Below, one piece after another: positions 8,656 to 16,889 of a stretch of DNA of 55,391 nucleotides (positions within the stretch are counted from its first letter, which is position 1; each line of letters opens with the position of its first letter). A model generated the notes under the pieces. That model had not been told where the DNA came from, made no database searches, and saw nothing but the letters and a program-made list of their open reading frames with translations. Origin of the DNA: Prevotellaceae bacterium (GTDB lineage: Bacteria; Bacteroidota; Bacteroidia; Bacteroidales; UBA932); NCBI GenBank assembly GCA_031269545.1, contig JAISYZ010000243.1, positions 1 to 55,391 of the forward strand, given 5' to 3'. A program made the translations under genes and the position numbers.

Positions 8656-9900
8656 TTAACCATTCATTTTTCTTTTTTTACGTTCGAGGGCGGCGGGTTC
8701 GAGCGACAGTCCGTTGCCGTTCAGCAATCCTGCTACGCCTTCTTTGGTTTTGCCGCTGCAATCGCTGCAATGACATTCTTCTTTGTAGTCTGTCGGCTCC
8801 GTGTATGTCGTTATCACGCCTTCAAAATTACGCAATACTATTTTGTGCGGACTTTGCGATATTATATAAGTGGGCATGACGGGCGTTTTGCCGCCGCCGC
8901 CCGGTGCATCAACCACAAAGGTGGGAACGGCATATCCCGAAGTGTGTCCGCGCAGGTTTTCGATTATTTCTATACCTTTCGACACGGGCGTACGGAAATG
9001 TTCAAGTCCCATCGACAGGTCGCATTGATAAATATAATACGGTCGCACGCGAATCTTTACGAGGTTATGAACTAACTTTTTCATCACATCTACACAGTCA
9101 TTGACGCCGCGCAAAAGCACGGTCTGATTTCCAAGCGGTATTCCTGCATTAGCCATTCGCGCACAGGCTTCAACAGATTCGGGAGTTATTTCATTAGAAT
9201 GATTGAAATGTGTGTTTATCCATACGGGATGATATTTTTTTATCATATTCACAAAGCCGTCGGTAATGCGTTGCGGACAAACCACAGGTGTGCGCGTTCC
9301 GAGCCGTATAATTTCGACATGTGGGATTTCGCGCAGGCGGCGGATAATATATTCAAGTCGGTCGTCGCTCAACATCAGTGCATCTCCGCCCGAAAGCAGC
9401 ACATCGCGCACCTGTGGTGTACGTGCTATATAATCTATCGCCTTTTCGATATTGTCTTTTGGCGAAGCGGCATCGTGCTGTCCGGCAAAGCGGCGGCGCG
9501 TACAGTGGCGGCAATACATCGAACACATGTCGGTAATCAGAAACAGTACGCGGTCGGGATAGCGGTGCGTAAGTCCGGGTACGGGCGAGTCTTCGTCTTC
9601 GTGCAGCGGGTCGAGCAGGTCGGCAGCCGACTTGTGTGTTTCGGCGGCTGTGGGAATTGCCTGTTTGCGCACGGGACAGTGAGGATTGCCGGTATCTATC
9701 AGACTCAAATAATATGGTGTGATAGCCATTCGCAGTGTTTCGAGCGATTTTGCCACGCCATCTTCTTCTTCGCGTGTAAGGTTTATGTATTTTTTTAACT
9801 GTTCGAGTGTTTCTATGCGGTTTTGCACTTGCCAGCGCCAGTCGTTCCACTGTGCATCGCTGACATCGGGAAACATTGTTTTTCTGTTTATACTGTTCAT
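8656..9900 (-). CDS. kamA: L-lysine 2,3-aminomutase
   Basis: This radical-SAM, PLP-dependent enzyme converts L-lysine to L-beta-lysine, the first step of lysine fermentation. The 414-residue length and sequence follow clostridial KamA closely: WNDWRWQVQNRI, PYYLSLID, the 4Fe-4S motif CSMYCRHC (Cys126, 130, 133), DVLLSGGDAL, NTHFNH, and the PLP-lysine motif DAPGGGGKTPV (Lys338). The C-terminal zinc-site cysteines (near CHCSDC) are present. The first Met and one nine codons in are both possible starts. By eye the gene is clearly richer in G+C than most neighbours and it lies between two inverted copies of repeat family A. It is 332 bases downstream of kdd copy 1. Confidence 0.95.
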   Translation of the reverse strand: MNSINRKTMFPDVSDAQWNDWRWQVQNRIETLEQLKKYINLTREEEDGVAKSLETLRMAITPYYLSLIDTGNPHCPVRKQAIPTAAETHKSAADLLDPLHEDEDSPVPGLTHRYPDRVLFLITDMCSMYCRHCTRRRFAGQHDAASPKDNIEKAIDYIARTPQVRDVLLSGGDALMLSDDRLEYIIRRLREIPHVEIIRLGTRTPVVCPQRITDGFVNMIKKYHPVWINTHFNHSNEITPESVEACARMANAGIPLGNQTVLLRGVNDCVDVMKKLVHNLVKIRVRPYYIYQCDLSMGLEHFRTPVSKGIEIIENLRGHTSGYAVPTFVVDAPGGGGKTPVMPTYIISQSPHKIVLRNFEGVITTYTEPTDYKEECHCSDCSGKTKEGVAGLLNGNGLSLEPAALERKKRKMNG

Positions 9901-9970
9901 TTTTGTTTTTTGTTTTATATACTTATCTTGTTTGTTTTATTTGTTCTTTTGTCAATTTGTCTTCTATATC

Positions 9971-9993
9971 CGACGTAGCGGGGACGCTACGCC
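9971..9993. repeat. Short hairpin-forming inverted repeat upstream of kamA
   Basis: CGACGTAGCG and CGCTACGCCG form a 10-base stem with one mismatch around a GGGA loop. No T run follows on either strand, so it is probably another small dispersed repeat and not a terminator. It sits in the 332-base gap between kdd copy 1 and kamA together with repeat A copy 2; no gene is seen in that gap. Confidence 0.5.
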
Positions 9994-10026
9994 GAACATT
10001 ATACATCTTTTACTTATACTTCATGC

Positions 10027-10184
10027 GGTATAATTTTGTGAATTATCAATATTCTGGATTGGCTACACCGAACTTCGGTTGCTTCAGCGTTCCACTTTGC
10101 AATGACACTCGAATTCTTGTCGTCATTGCGAACCCGCAAGGTGAAGCAATCCAGATTTTTTTTCATTTTTAATTTCACATTTTT
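10027..10184 (+). repeat. Dispersed palindromic repeat, family A, copy 2
   Basis: The core 10051-10157 runs from ATTCTGGATTG to CAATCCAGATT and is almost the reverse complement of copy 1 at 8416-8572, including the shared outer flanks (TTTGTGA on one side, TTTCACATTTTTA on the other). The two copies are about 1.5 kb apart and flank kamA as an inverted pair. Confidence 0.8.
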
Positions 10185-10232
10185 ATACAGCACAAATTAT
10201 AACATTTTTCTTATTTATCATCAATCACTAAT

Positions 10233-11276
10233 CTATTTCACATAAAGTTGTTCAAAAAGTTCGCGTATTTCTTTCGATTCGCGCACTATGTTCAATGTCA
10301 GTTCGGCATGTCCACGTGCATATCCGTTGCCTACGATAAGGTTTATGTCTTTTCCTACGCCTTCGGCTCCGAGCGCGGCTTTGGTGAAACTTGTTGCCAT
10401 TGAAAAAAAGTAAACGCAGCCCTGCCCTTTGGTTATCAGGATGGATGTCATCTCGGTCGAAGGAACGTTTACGTTATTGATTGTAACATCTACACCTCTT
10501 CCGCCTGTCAGCGGCATTACCTTGCTGTAAACGTCCATCACGTTTGTTGCATCGGCAATAACTACATCGGTAGCCAAATGCATATCCTTGATGCGCTGTG
10601 CATTTTCGGCTGAATATTCAACTACAATAACCTTTCCGTAAGGTCCTGCGTTTTTCAATGCCTGATAGCAGCACAGCACGCCCGACTTTCCGCCACCGCC
10701 TATTATGCAAACCATGTCGCCTTCGGTAACCAGACGGTCAACCTGAGCCGGAGCGCCTGCAACGTCGAGTACGGCTAAAGCAAGTTTTTCGGGTATGTCG
10801 TCGGGCAAGATGGCAAACAAGCCGCTTTCGAAAAGTATCGCCTGCCCGACAATATCCACCTGATCGGATTCTGCCGACAGGTTTGTTATTCTGTCTATTT
10901 TCAGAGGCGTCAGTGAAAGCGATACCAAAGTTGCTATCCTGTCGCCTGCTTTTACTTTTGTTGCGTTTTTGAAATTCTCGCCTGTCGCTTTGACCGTTCC
11001 TATCAACATTCCGCCCGAACCTGTAACTGGATTTTGCATCTTTCCACGCTCTTCGACTATGGAAAGAATCATGTTTTTCATCAACGTTTCATCGCCATTG
11101 CAGGCGCGGCGTATTTGCGTATAACTTGCCGAGTCAATATTGAGAGTCGATACATCAATGAGCAGTTCATTGTCGTATATTTCCATTGTGTTATCGAGTT
11201 TTTGCGCCGGCTGCGGCAATGTGCCTGCCGGCGATATTACCCGATGTGTTCCGTATCTGCAACCTTTTTTCTGCAT
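10233..11276 (-). CDS. kdd: L-erythro-3,5-diaminohexanoate dehydrogenase, copy 1
   Basis: Kdd catalyses NAD(P)-dependent oxidative deamination of 3,5-diaminohexanoate to 5-amino-3-oxohexanoate in lysine fermentation. The 347-residue product has the family start MQKKGCRYGTHRV, the NPVTGSGGML segment, a Rossmann-type glycine motif IIGGGGKSGVLCC and the conserved YFFSMATSFTKAALGAEG near the C terminus. It is intact. A second kdd of identical length lies at 13181-14224; by eye about six residues in ten are identical, so they are old paralogues or of separate origin. It is separated from the upstream copy by a restriction-modification pair, whose last gene ends 17 bases before this start. Confidence 0.93.
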   Translation of the reverse strand: MQKKGCRYGTHRVISPAGTLPQPAQKLDNTMEIYDNELLIDVSTLNIDSASYTQIRRACNGDETLMKNMILSIVEERGKMQNPVTGSGGMLIGTVKATGENFKNATKVKAGDRIATLVSLSLTPLKIDRITNLSAESDQVDIVGQAILFESGLFAILPDDIPEKLALAVLDVAGAPAQVDRLVTEGDMVCIIGGGGKSGVLCCYQALKNAGPYGKVIVVEYSAENAQRIKDMHLATDVVIADATNVMDVYSKVMPLTGGRGVDVTINNVNVPSTEMTSILITKGQGCVYFFSMATSFTKAALGAEGVGKDINLIVGNGYARGHAELTLNIVRESKEIRELFEQLYVK

Positions 11277-11293
11277 ATTGTTATTTGTCTTTA

Positions 11294-12022
11294 TTAATAT
11301 TTAATTTCATTAATATCCGATTTCAATAAATCTATAAATTTTTCTACTGTTTTTATTAATAATTCCTTTTTAAGCGGCTTGTAAAATTCTTTTTTGTGAA
11401 TGGGTTTATCAACTTTTCTTTCTCCATCAAGCAGGGTTATTATATTTAAATCTACATCAAAATAAGACAGAAGCGTATGTGTACTATGACTTCCAAAAAT
11501 TATATCTTTACTTGGTTGAGAATAATCACCTGTCAACTGACTTTCAAGTTGCAATAAAGCGCAATTCAATTTCGGATAAATAGTTTTTAATAATGTAAAA
11601 TCAACTAATATGCGTTTAAGCATGGCATTTTCCGTATAAGATTTACATTCTACCCCTAAAATAAACTTATTATCAATAAAAACATGAATATCAACCTGTG
11701 CGTGAAAAACAAAATCATTGAAATTGTCTTTAATCCATTCGCGTATTTCAGGTGAAGTTATTTTTGAAATGTATTCTTTTTTTATTGGTATCTGTATTTT
11801 TTTATCTGAAAAAAACAATATTTCTTCTTTACCGTTAATTTCATTCCATGCAATTTTTATCAATTCCCTACAAAGAAACTCTACTAAACCACCTTTACCT
11901 GCCCTAATAATTCCTCCATAAGCACGGTTTTCGTCTTTTAAGGCAATTTGTTCAATGCCTCTTATTTGTGCATTACATTCAGTAACCAGTTCTTCTATTT
12001 TTTTTACATTCTTCTTTTTCAT
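11294..12022 (-). CDS. Type II restriction endonuclease (PD-(D/E)XK-like)
   Basis: The 242-residue protein follows a DNA methyltransferase gene by 2 bases, the usual layout of a type II restriction-modification pair. A PD-(D/E)XK-type active site is visible: Asp111 in QVDIHVFID, then Glu125-Cys-Lys127 in LGVECKSYTEN, with a possible upstream acidic residue Glu48. The rest is a Lys/Ile-rich mixed alpha/beta protein. I cannot name its recognition site or a close relative. The two R-M genes are visibly more A+T-rich than the kdd genes on either side, which fits acquisition from elsewhere. The call combines the active-site pattern with context. Confidence 0.75.
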   Translation of the reverse strand: MKKKNVKKIEELVTECNAQIRGIEQIALKDENRAYGGIIRAGKGGLVEFLCRELIKIAWNEINGKEEILFFSDKKIQIPIKKEYISKITSPEIREWIKDNFNDFVFHAQVDIHVFIDNKFILGVECKSYTENAMLKRILVDFTLLKTIYPKLNCALLQLESQLTGDYSQPSKDIIFGSHSTHTLLSYFDVDLNIITLLDGERKVDKPIHKKEFYKPLKKELLIKTVEKFIDLLKSDINEIKY

Positions 12023-12024
12023 AG

Positions 12025-13173
12025 TTACAATAATGTTTGAGAAATTCTTTTTTGTGCTGTTTTACAATATTCTTCTGAAATATCAATTCCTAAATATTTA
12101 CGTTCCAATTTTCTTGCTACTGATGTTGTTGTGCCTGCACCATTAAAAGGGTCAAGAATAATATCCTGTTTAAAAGAAAACAGTTTGATTGCACGCATAA
12201 CAAGTTCTTCAGGAAACATTGCAGGATGATTAAATTCTTTCATATTTCTTTCAGGCGCTATTGACCATTTTCCAACTACCCATTTTTTAAATTCTTCATC
12301 TGTAATATCAATATTTTCATGTAATCCTTGCTTTTTTAATTCTCCTTTACAAAAAATTTCTATAAATTCCCATGTATATTTCAAATAAGGATTACTTGGA
12401 CTTTTCCAACTGCCCCATGCTGTATATTTGCAGTTATAATTATTTTTTTCCCATAAAATTTCGCCTTTCCATATCATTTTATTTTGTGTGAAAAAATTAC
12501 CGATTATGTGGTGTGTCGGAATATAATCTGAAAATAACGGTTGAACATTAATAATTATTCTGCCACCATATTTCAGAACTCGAATACATTCTTTAAAAAT
12601 ACTGAATAATTTATTAAAATAGGTTTCCCAATGCGAATCATCATTTGTATCGGCATAATCAAGTCCAAAATTATATGGAGGAGAAGTTATGACTAAATCT
12701 ACACAGTTATCAGGCAGATTTGATAATATTATTTGGCTGTCTCCACAAATAATTTTATTTTCATAATTCGGAGGCAGTTCATTATTTTTTAATGAAAAAT
12801 CATTACCATTTGTATAATAAAATTGTCCTCTTTTATTTTCTTTTTCTTTACGATTCTGTACTTTTCTCTCTTTGTTATAGTCAACATAAACACGTTTATT
12901 TCCTTTTAATCCGTAGCTTTTAATCGCCGTTACAGCATCAAAAATTTTCTTTATTATTTCTTTTGAATCGTTATTAAGTGCATCATTAGATAAAGATCTG
13001 TTTACGTGAAGTTGAAGATTGTTATAATCTATTGATCTGATTTGAATTTCTACCGAATTTTCTGTGAAATCAAATATAAATTCATTATCAAAAAATACAT
13101 TGAATATATTAAATATCTTGTCTTTTTCAATAGTATAATTTTTATTAAACTTTATTTCTATGTTTTTATACAT
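12025..13173 (-). CDS. Type II DNA methyltransferase, class beta (N4-cytosine or N6-adenine)
   Basis: The catalytic motif IV (TSPPYNFGLDY, residues 163-173) precedes the SAM-binding motif I (LDPFNGAGTT, residues 340-349), the circularly permuted class beta order. TSPPY leans towards N4-cytosine methylation, but class beta N6-adenine enzymes also use it. The N-terminal 130 residues are a separate charged domain, perhaps for target recognition or dimer contact. The stop is 7 bases upstream of the kdd copy 2 stop side and the nuclease gene follows after 2 bases, so the pair is tightly inserted into the lysine operon and probably transcribed from it. It should protect the host from its partner nuclease. 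Confidence 0.9.
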   Translation of the reverse strand: MYKNIEIKFNKNYTIEKDKIFNIFNVFFDNEFIFDFTENSVEIQIRSIDYNNLQLHVNRSLSNDALNNDSKEIIKKIFDAVTAIKSYGLKGNKRVYVDYNKERKVQNRKEKENKRGQFYYTNGNDFSLKNNELPPNYENKIICGDSQIILSNLPDNCVDLVITSPPYNFGLDYADTNDDSHWETYFNKLFSIFKECIRVLKYGGRIIINVQPLFSDYIPTHHIIGNFFTQNKMIWKGEILWEKNNYNCKYTAWGSWKSPSNPYLKYTWEFIEIFCKGELKKQGLHENIDITDEEFKKWVVGKWSIAPERNMKEFNHPAMFPEELVMRAIKLFSFKQDIILDPFNGAGTTTSVARKLERKYLGIDISEEYCKTAQKRISQTLL

Positions 13174-13180
13174 TTATCTT

Positions 13181-14224
13181 TTAAGCGTAAAGTTCGGTAA
13201 AAATCTTTCGTAGTTCTTCGCTTTCGCGCAGTTCCTGCAATGTGATTTCGGCATGTCCCTTTGTGTAGCCGTTGCCAACAATCATGGTTACGTCGCTGCC
13301 AACGCCTTCGGCGCCGAGCGCAGCCTTAGTGAAACTTGTTGCCATCGAAAAGAAATAAACCAGTCCTGTATCTTTGGTACAAAGGATTGATGTCATTTCG
13401 GTATCGGTGATATTTACATTGTTGATTGTTATATCGCAGAGTTGCCCGTTGGTAATGCGTTCTATTTCTTCAAGCACAGGCACAGGCTGAGTGGCATCGG
13501 CAGAAAATACGTAATCGCAGAAATTGAGTTTTTTCAGGCGTTCGGTTGATTTCTGACTGTGACACAAACCAATTACTTTTCCTGTAACGCCTGCGCGTTT
13601 TTTTGCTTCGTAACAGCACAGCATTCCCGATTTTCCTCCTGCGCCGATAATCAGTACTGTATCTCCGGGCTTCACAAGTTTGGCTGTCTGTGCTGGAGCA
13701 CCAGCAACGTCCAATGCCGAAAGCGCAAGTTTTTCGGGCATGTCGTCCGGAATTTTTGCATAAATTCCACTCTCAAACAAAATTGCTTTTCCGTCAATAT
13801 CAACCTGATCGACATCTGCGCGAATTTCTTTGATCTTATCAATGCGCAAAGGCGTAAGCGACAGCGAAACCAAAGTTGCAATTTTATCTCCAACGTTCAG
13901 GTCAATTTTATCTTTCAGAGCATCGCCGATTTTTTCGATCGTTCCGAGCAACATTCCTCCCGAACCTGTTACTGGATTACGATGTTTACCCTGTTTTTCA
14001 ACAATACCTAACATGATTTCGGCAATTTTTGCCTTATCGCCGCCAGCCTGTTCTTCGATTTGCGTAAACGATGCGCTGTCAATATTCAATGTTTGTACAT
14101 CAATAAGGATTTCGTTGTCGTAGATTCCATCCATATTGTTGTCTAATTTGTTTGCCGGTTGCGGCAATACGCCTTTCGGCTCAATTACACGGTGCGTGCC
14201 GTATTTGTTTCCTTTCTTTTGCAT
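13181..14224 (-). CDS. kdd: L-erythro-3,5-diaminohexanoate dehydrogenase, copy 2
   Basis: It has the same family signatures as copy 1: MQKKGNKYGTHRV, NPVTGSGGML, glycine motif IIGAGGKSGMLCC and YFFSMATSFTKAALGAEG. The length is again 347 residues and nothing looks broken. It lies 33 bases downstream of kce, the normal partner arrangement, so this copy is likely the original member of the operon. The cofactor loop after the glycine motif differs most between the copies (VIVVEYSAEN in copy 1, VIGLCHSQKS here), so they might prefer different nicotinamide cofactors; that is only an inference. Confidence 0.93.
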   Translation of the reverse strand: MQKKGNKYGTHRVIEPKGVLPQPANKLDNNMDGIYDNEILIDVQTLNIDSASFTQIEEQAGGDKAKIAEIMLGIVEKQGKHRNPVTGSGGMLLGTIEKIGDALKDKIDLNVGDKIATLVSLSLTPLRIDKIKEIRADVDQVDIDGKAILFESGIYAKIPDDMPEKLALSALDVAGAPAQTAKLVKPGDTVLIIGAGGKSGMLCCYEAKKRAGVTGKVIGLCHSQKSTERLKKLNFCDYVFSADATQPVPVLEEIERITNGQLCDITINNVNITDTEMTSILCTKDTGLVYFFSMATSFTKAALGAEGVGSDVTMIVGNGYTKGHAEITLQELRESEELRKIFTELYA

Positions 14225-14257
14225 AATTTTATAATAATTTTTAAATAATTTATTTTT

Positions 14258-15082
14258 TTATAACGGTTTCATTCCCAATATCTGTCTTGCTTCGGCAGGA
14301 TTTGCTATTTCGCGTCCAAGTTCTTTTGCCATTCGTACAACTTTTGCAACAAGTTCTCCATTCGATTTTGCCAATACTCCTTTCGACAGGTAAACATTAT
14401 CTTCAAATCCTACGCGAACATGTCCGCCATCAATAATCGAAGCCATAGCCAAAGGAAATTCATAACGTCCAATTCCCGCTACGGTATAAGTTGCATCGGG
14501 CGGAATACTGCCACGCATAAAGACAAAATCGCGCAAATCACCGCCAATTCCGCCGTTTACTCCCATAACAAAATCGAAATGTAAAGGTTTGTTGATAAAT
14601 CCTTTTTTATGTAATCGCAATGCCATTTCAATCATGCTTTTATCAAAAACTTCGAGTTCGGGTTTTATGCCACGTTCAATCATCCGCTGTCCGAAATATT
14701 TTATTGTGTTTTCGGTGTTTGTAAATACGTCATCTCCACCGAAATTACAAGTTCCGCAATCAAGCGTTGCCATTTCTATATCAAGTTCCGTTGGCTGCAA
14801 ACGTTCGTCATTTGTCATTCCTACGGCGCCTCCAGTCGATGGCATAATTATAATGTCGGGAACTGCGGATTTGATTGCATCCATACATTCTTTGAAACGC
14901 GCTTTATCTTGTGTCGGCGTTCCATCGTCGTATCGCACATGCAAGTGAATAATGCTTGCGCCTGCATCGTAAGCCGATTTTGCTTCACGAACAATTTCGT
15001 CAACCGTATATGGTACGGCAGGATTATGTTCTTTAAGTACTTCTGCGCCGCAAATTGCGGCTGTAATTATTAATTTTTCCAT
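14258..15082 (-). CDS. kce: 3-keto-5-aminohexanoate cleavage enzyme
   Basis: Kce, a BKACE-family TIM-barrel enzyme, reacts 5-amino-3-oxohexanoate with acetyl-CoA to give 3-aminobutyryl-CoA and acetoacetate. The 274-residue protein shows the zinc-binding HLHVR motif (His46 and His48), early ITAAICGAE, the MPSTGG segment, DFVMGVNGG and the late GGHVRVGFEDN with its zinc-ligand glutamate. The size and these motifs fit Kce, and its neighbours kdd and kal settle the substrate. A minus-strand -7 element 44 bases upstream suggests it can be transcribed from its own promoter. Confidence 0.93.
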   Translation of the reverse strand: MEKLIITAAICGAEVLKEHNPAVPYTVDEIVREAKSAYDAGASIIHLHVRYDDGTPTQDKARFKECMDAIKSAVPDIIIMPSTGGAVGMTNDERLQPTELDIEMATLDCGTCNFGGDDVFTNTENTIKYFGQRMIERGIKPELEVFDKSMIEMALRLHKKGFINKPLHFDFVMGVNGGIGGDLRDFVFMRGSIPPDATYTVAGIGRYEFPLAMASIIDGGHVRVGFEDNVYLSKGVLAKSNGELVAKVVRMAKELGREIANPAEARQILGMKPL

Positions 15083-15126
15083 AATTTATTAAATTTTCTA
15101 TAATACGTTTTTTTAAATAATTTTTA

Positions 15127-15134
15127 CAAAGATA
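15127..15134 (-). promoter_or_regulatory. Candidate -7 element for kce
   Basis: Minus-strand TATCTTTG, 44 bases before the kce start, fits TAnnTTTG. If used, kce, kdd copy 2 and the downstream R-M genes would form a unit separate from atoD-kal. Confidence 0.4.
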
Positions 15135-15176
15135 AATTATTTTTGGTTTTCGCTTTCTGTATTTGAAAACAGTTAC

Positions 15177-15253
15177 TATCTTTGCTGTGCAACCCGGAAA
15201 CTTCCTCTCTTGATAAATAAATGTCAATGATTGAAGCCGGTTTTTTTGTTTTT
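15177..15253 (+). ncRNA. Candidate small RNA between kal and kce
   Basis: On the plus strand, opposite to the operon, TATCTTTG (15177-15184) fits a -7 element and is followed within 60 bases by an imperfect hairpin and a long T run (15241-15253). The stem pairs CCGG and CTTC (15194-15204, with an AAA bulge) with GAAGCCGG (15233-15240). No open reading frame of use lies between. This would give a short transcript of about 65 bases ending in a Rho-independent terminator. No -33 element is clear and no known RNA family is recognised. Confidence 0.3.
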
Positions 15254-15312
15254 ACACTGCTGTTATAATTAATTTGTTTTACGTTTTGTTATCGTTTAAA
15301 TCATAATACAAA

Positions 15313-15705
15313 TTATTTTTTTCGCTGACAGTTTTTGGGAACTACACATGTTCCACTTGCCCGACAAACAATTATCGGTTCGTCTAAAACATCCGCAGCT
15401 GAATCTGAAATATCAGTTCGCGGCACTATTACTTTCCGCGCTTCAAAAATCATTTTGCGGGACGAGTTGCCTATGTGAGTTATTTCGCCTGTTGCTTCGA
15501 TATAATCGCCAGCATAAACAGGAGCCAGAAATTCTACATTGTCGTAAGCGCAAAAAAGCCCTTCGTCTCCATCGTTTATAATCAAAAGTTCTGTTGCCAC
15601 ATCTCCGAAAAGATTTAACATTCTTGCTCCATCGACCAGATTGCCGCCATAATGAGCATCGTGCGAACTCATTCGCACACGTATAAGTGATTTTGTCATA
15701 TTCAA
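15313..15705 (-). CDS. kal: 3-aminobutyryl-CoA ammonia-lyase
   Basis: Kal, a small hotdog-fold enzyme, removes ammonia from L-3-aminobutyryl-CoA to give crotonyl-CoA, the branch point to butyrate. The 130-residue product has the family motif [21 protein letters not shown] at the N terminus with conserved His and Asp, then [18 protein letters not shown], the hotdog central helix and strand region. The start may be this Met or the one two codons later. It follows atoD by 7 bases and precedes kce by 230 bases. Confidence 0.9.
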   Translation of the reverse strand: MNMTKSLIRVRMSSHDAHYGGNLVDGARMLNLFGDVATELLIINDGDEGLFCAYDNVEFLAPVYAGDYIEATGEITHIGNSSRKMIFEARKVIVPRTDISDSAADVLDEPIIVCRASGTCVVPKNCQRKK

Positions 15706-15712
15706 TTATTTT

Positions 15713-16357
15713 TTATTCAACAATATAATCTATCATAATTGCAGGCGTATGTACATCTTCGGGACGAATTGCTCCGACAGGAACTGTTTCATCAATTTCG
15801 GCAATCACCAAATCGGCTGCAGTCGCCATCATTGGATTGAAATTTTGACTTGTTCCATAATATACAAGATTTCCCGATTCATCTCCCTTACTTGCTCCAA
15901 CAAGTGCAATATCGGCTCGCAAAGGTTTTTCAAGCAGATAGTCTTTTCCATCTACATTTATAATTTGTTTTCCTTCGGCTACAATTGTTCCAAGCCCTGT
16001 TGGAGTGAGAACGCCGCCTAATCCGTAACCGCCTGCGCGTACGCGCTCTGCAAGCGTTCCCTGAGGTACAAATTCAACTTCAATTTCGCCTGCATTCATT
16101 TGCTGTTGAGTAAGTTCATTAGTTCCGATATGAGAAGCAATAACCTTCTTTATTTGTTTACGTTCCAATAACTTACCTACTCCCTTATCGTGAAATGAAG
16201 TGTCGTTTGTAATTATTGTAATATCTTTGACATCGCTTTTTGCAAGCGCATCAAGTATTTTATTTGCCGAACCATTCGATAAAAATCCGCCAACCATAAT
16301 TGTCATACCGCTTTTAATTTTAGAAACGGCTTCTTCTACTGTAATTTTTTTGCTCAT
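15713..16357 (-). CDS. atoD: Butyrate-acetoacetate CoA-transferase subunit A
   Basis: The alpha subunit of a two-subunit 3-oxoacid CoA-transferase, which in lysine fermentation moves CoA between butyryl-CoA and acetoacetate. The 214-residue sequence has the glycine-rich VGGFLSNGSANKILDAL near residue 22, NELTQQQMNAGEIEVEFVPQGTLAERVRAGG in split form (NELTQQ..., QGTLAERVRAGGYGLGGV), and TPTGLGT, typical of AtoD. The beta subunit AtoA, which carries the catalytic glutamate, is not in this window on either side, so this subunit needs a partner encoded elsewhere. It is the first gene of the minus-strand lysine cluster. Confidence 0.9.
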   Translation of the reverse strand: MSKKITVEEAVSKIKSGMTIMVGGFLSNGSANKILDALAKSDVKDITIITNDTSFHDKGVGKLLERKQIKKVIASHIGTNELTQQQMNAGEIEVEFVPQGTLAERVRAGGYGLGGVLTPTGLGTIVAEGKQIINVDGKDYLLEKPLRADIALVGASKGDESGNLVYYGTSQNFNPMMATAADLVIAEIDETVPVGAIRPEDVHTPAIMIDYIVE

Positions 16358-16889
16358 AAATAATAATCTTTATTAATTTGATGATGTAAATTTCGGCGGT
16401 AAAATTATTAATTTTTAGCAATACCAGCAAAAAAATTAATAAATAAAAACTCAATCCTCTGAATACAAATACATTATTTTATTGTTTTAGAAAAGGTATT
16501 GTAAGTTTGCGGGATGTAATATTATAATGTATCAGAAGTAATCGTTTTTTACTTTTATGAAAATAACAGCATAATATATAATGTTGTGTAATTATCTGAA
16601 ATAAAATAATAAACATCTATCTTCAATGAAATCATAAGGAACTATGAATTAGGAAATGTATTCTGTATTCAGACGCATACATAATTTTGAATCGGTTGAC
16701 TAATCGGAAAATCTAAATTGGAATGGCATGAAAACGAATGATATTATAATGGAATTTGTAAAATTTATAAAGCAAGCGAACAATCAACGGCAAAAATGAT
16801 TTGCATTGGTCGGTTTGTTCAACTGTTCATAACTTTTTTTCAATATTAAATTTTATATAAGTAATTTTGTCCCATAAAAATTAACTACC
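16358..16889. other. Divergent intergenic region between atoD and the Na/Pi transporter
   Basis: These 532 bases hold no convincing gene. A 23-codon ORF (16728-16799, plus) has no coding signature I can support. I find no remnant of atoA. The region must carry the promoter for the lysine cluster on the minus strand, though no clear TAnnTTTG is seen there, and the plus-strand promoter for the next gene. Confidence 0.5.
16862..16869 (+). promoter_or_regulatory. Candidate -7 element for the Na/Pi cotransporter gene
   Basis: TAATTTTG, 20 bases before the ATG, fits TAnnTTTG. The short distance implies a brief leader. Confidence 0.45.

Noticed and set aside
8474..8659. 61-codon plus-strand frame
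   Set aside because: It lies in repeat A copy 1 and its flank; the codons follow the repeat.
9199..9798. Plus-strand open frame of 199 codons
   Set aside because: It is antisense to kamA, has no recognisable motif, and is explained by the coding bias of kamA.
13559..14011. Plus-strand open frame of 150 codons
   Set aside because: It is antisense to kdd copy 2 and Cys/Phe-rich in a way typical of a reverse shadow.
10233..14224. The two kdd genes as a recent target duplication caused by R-M insertion
   Set aside because: They differ at about four residues in ten, too much for a recent duplication; an old event stays possible and is listed as a finding.
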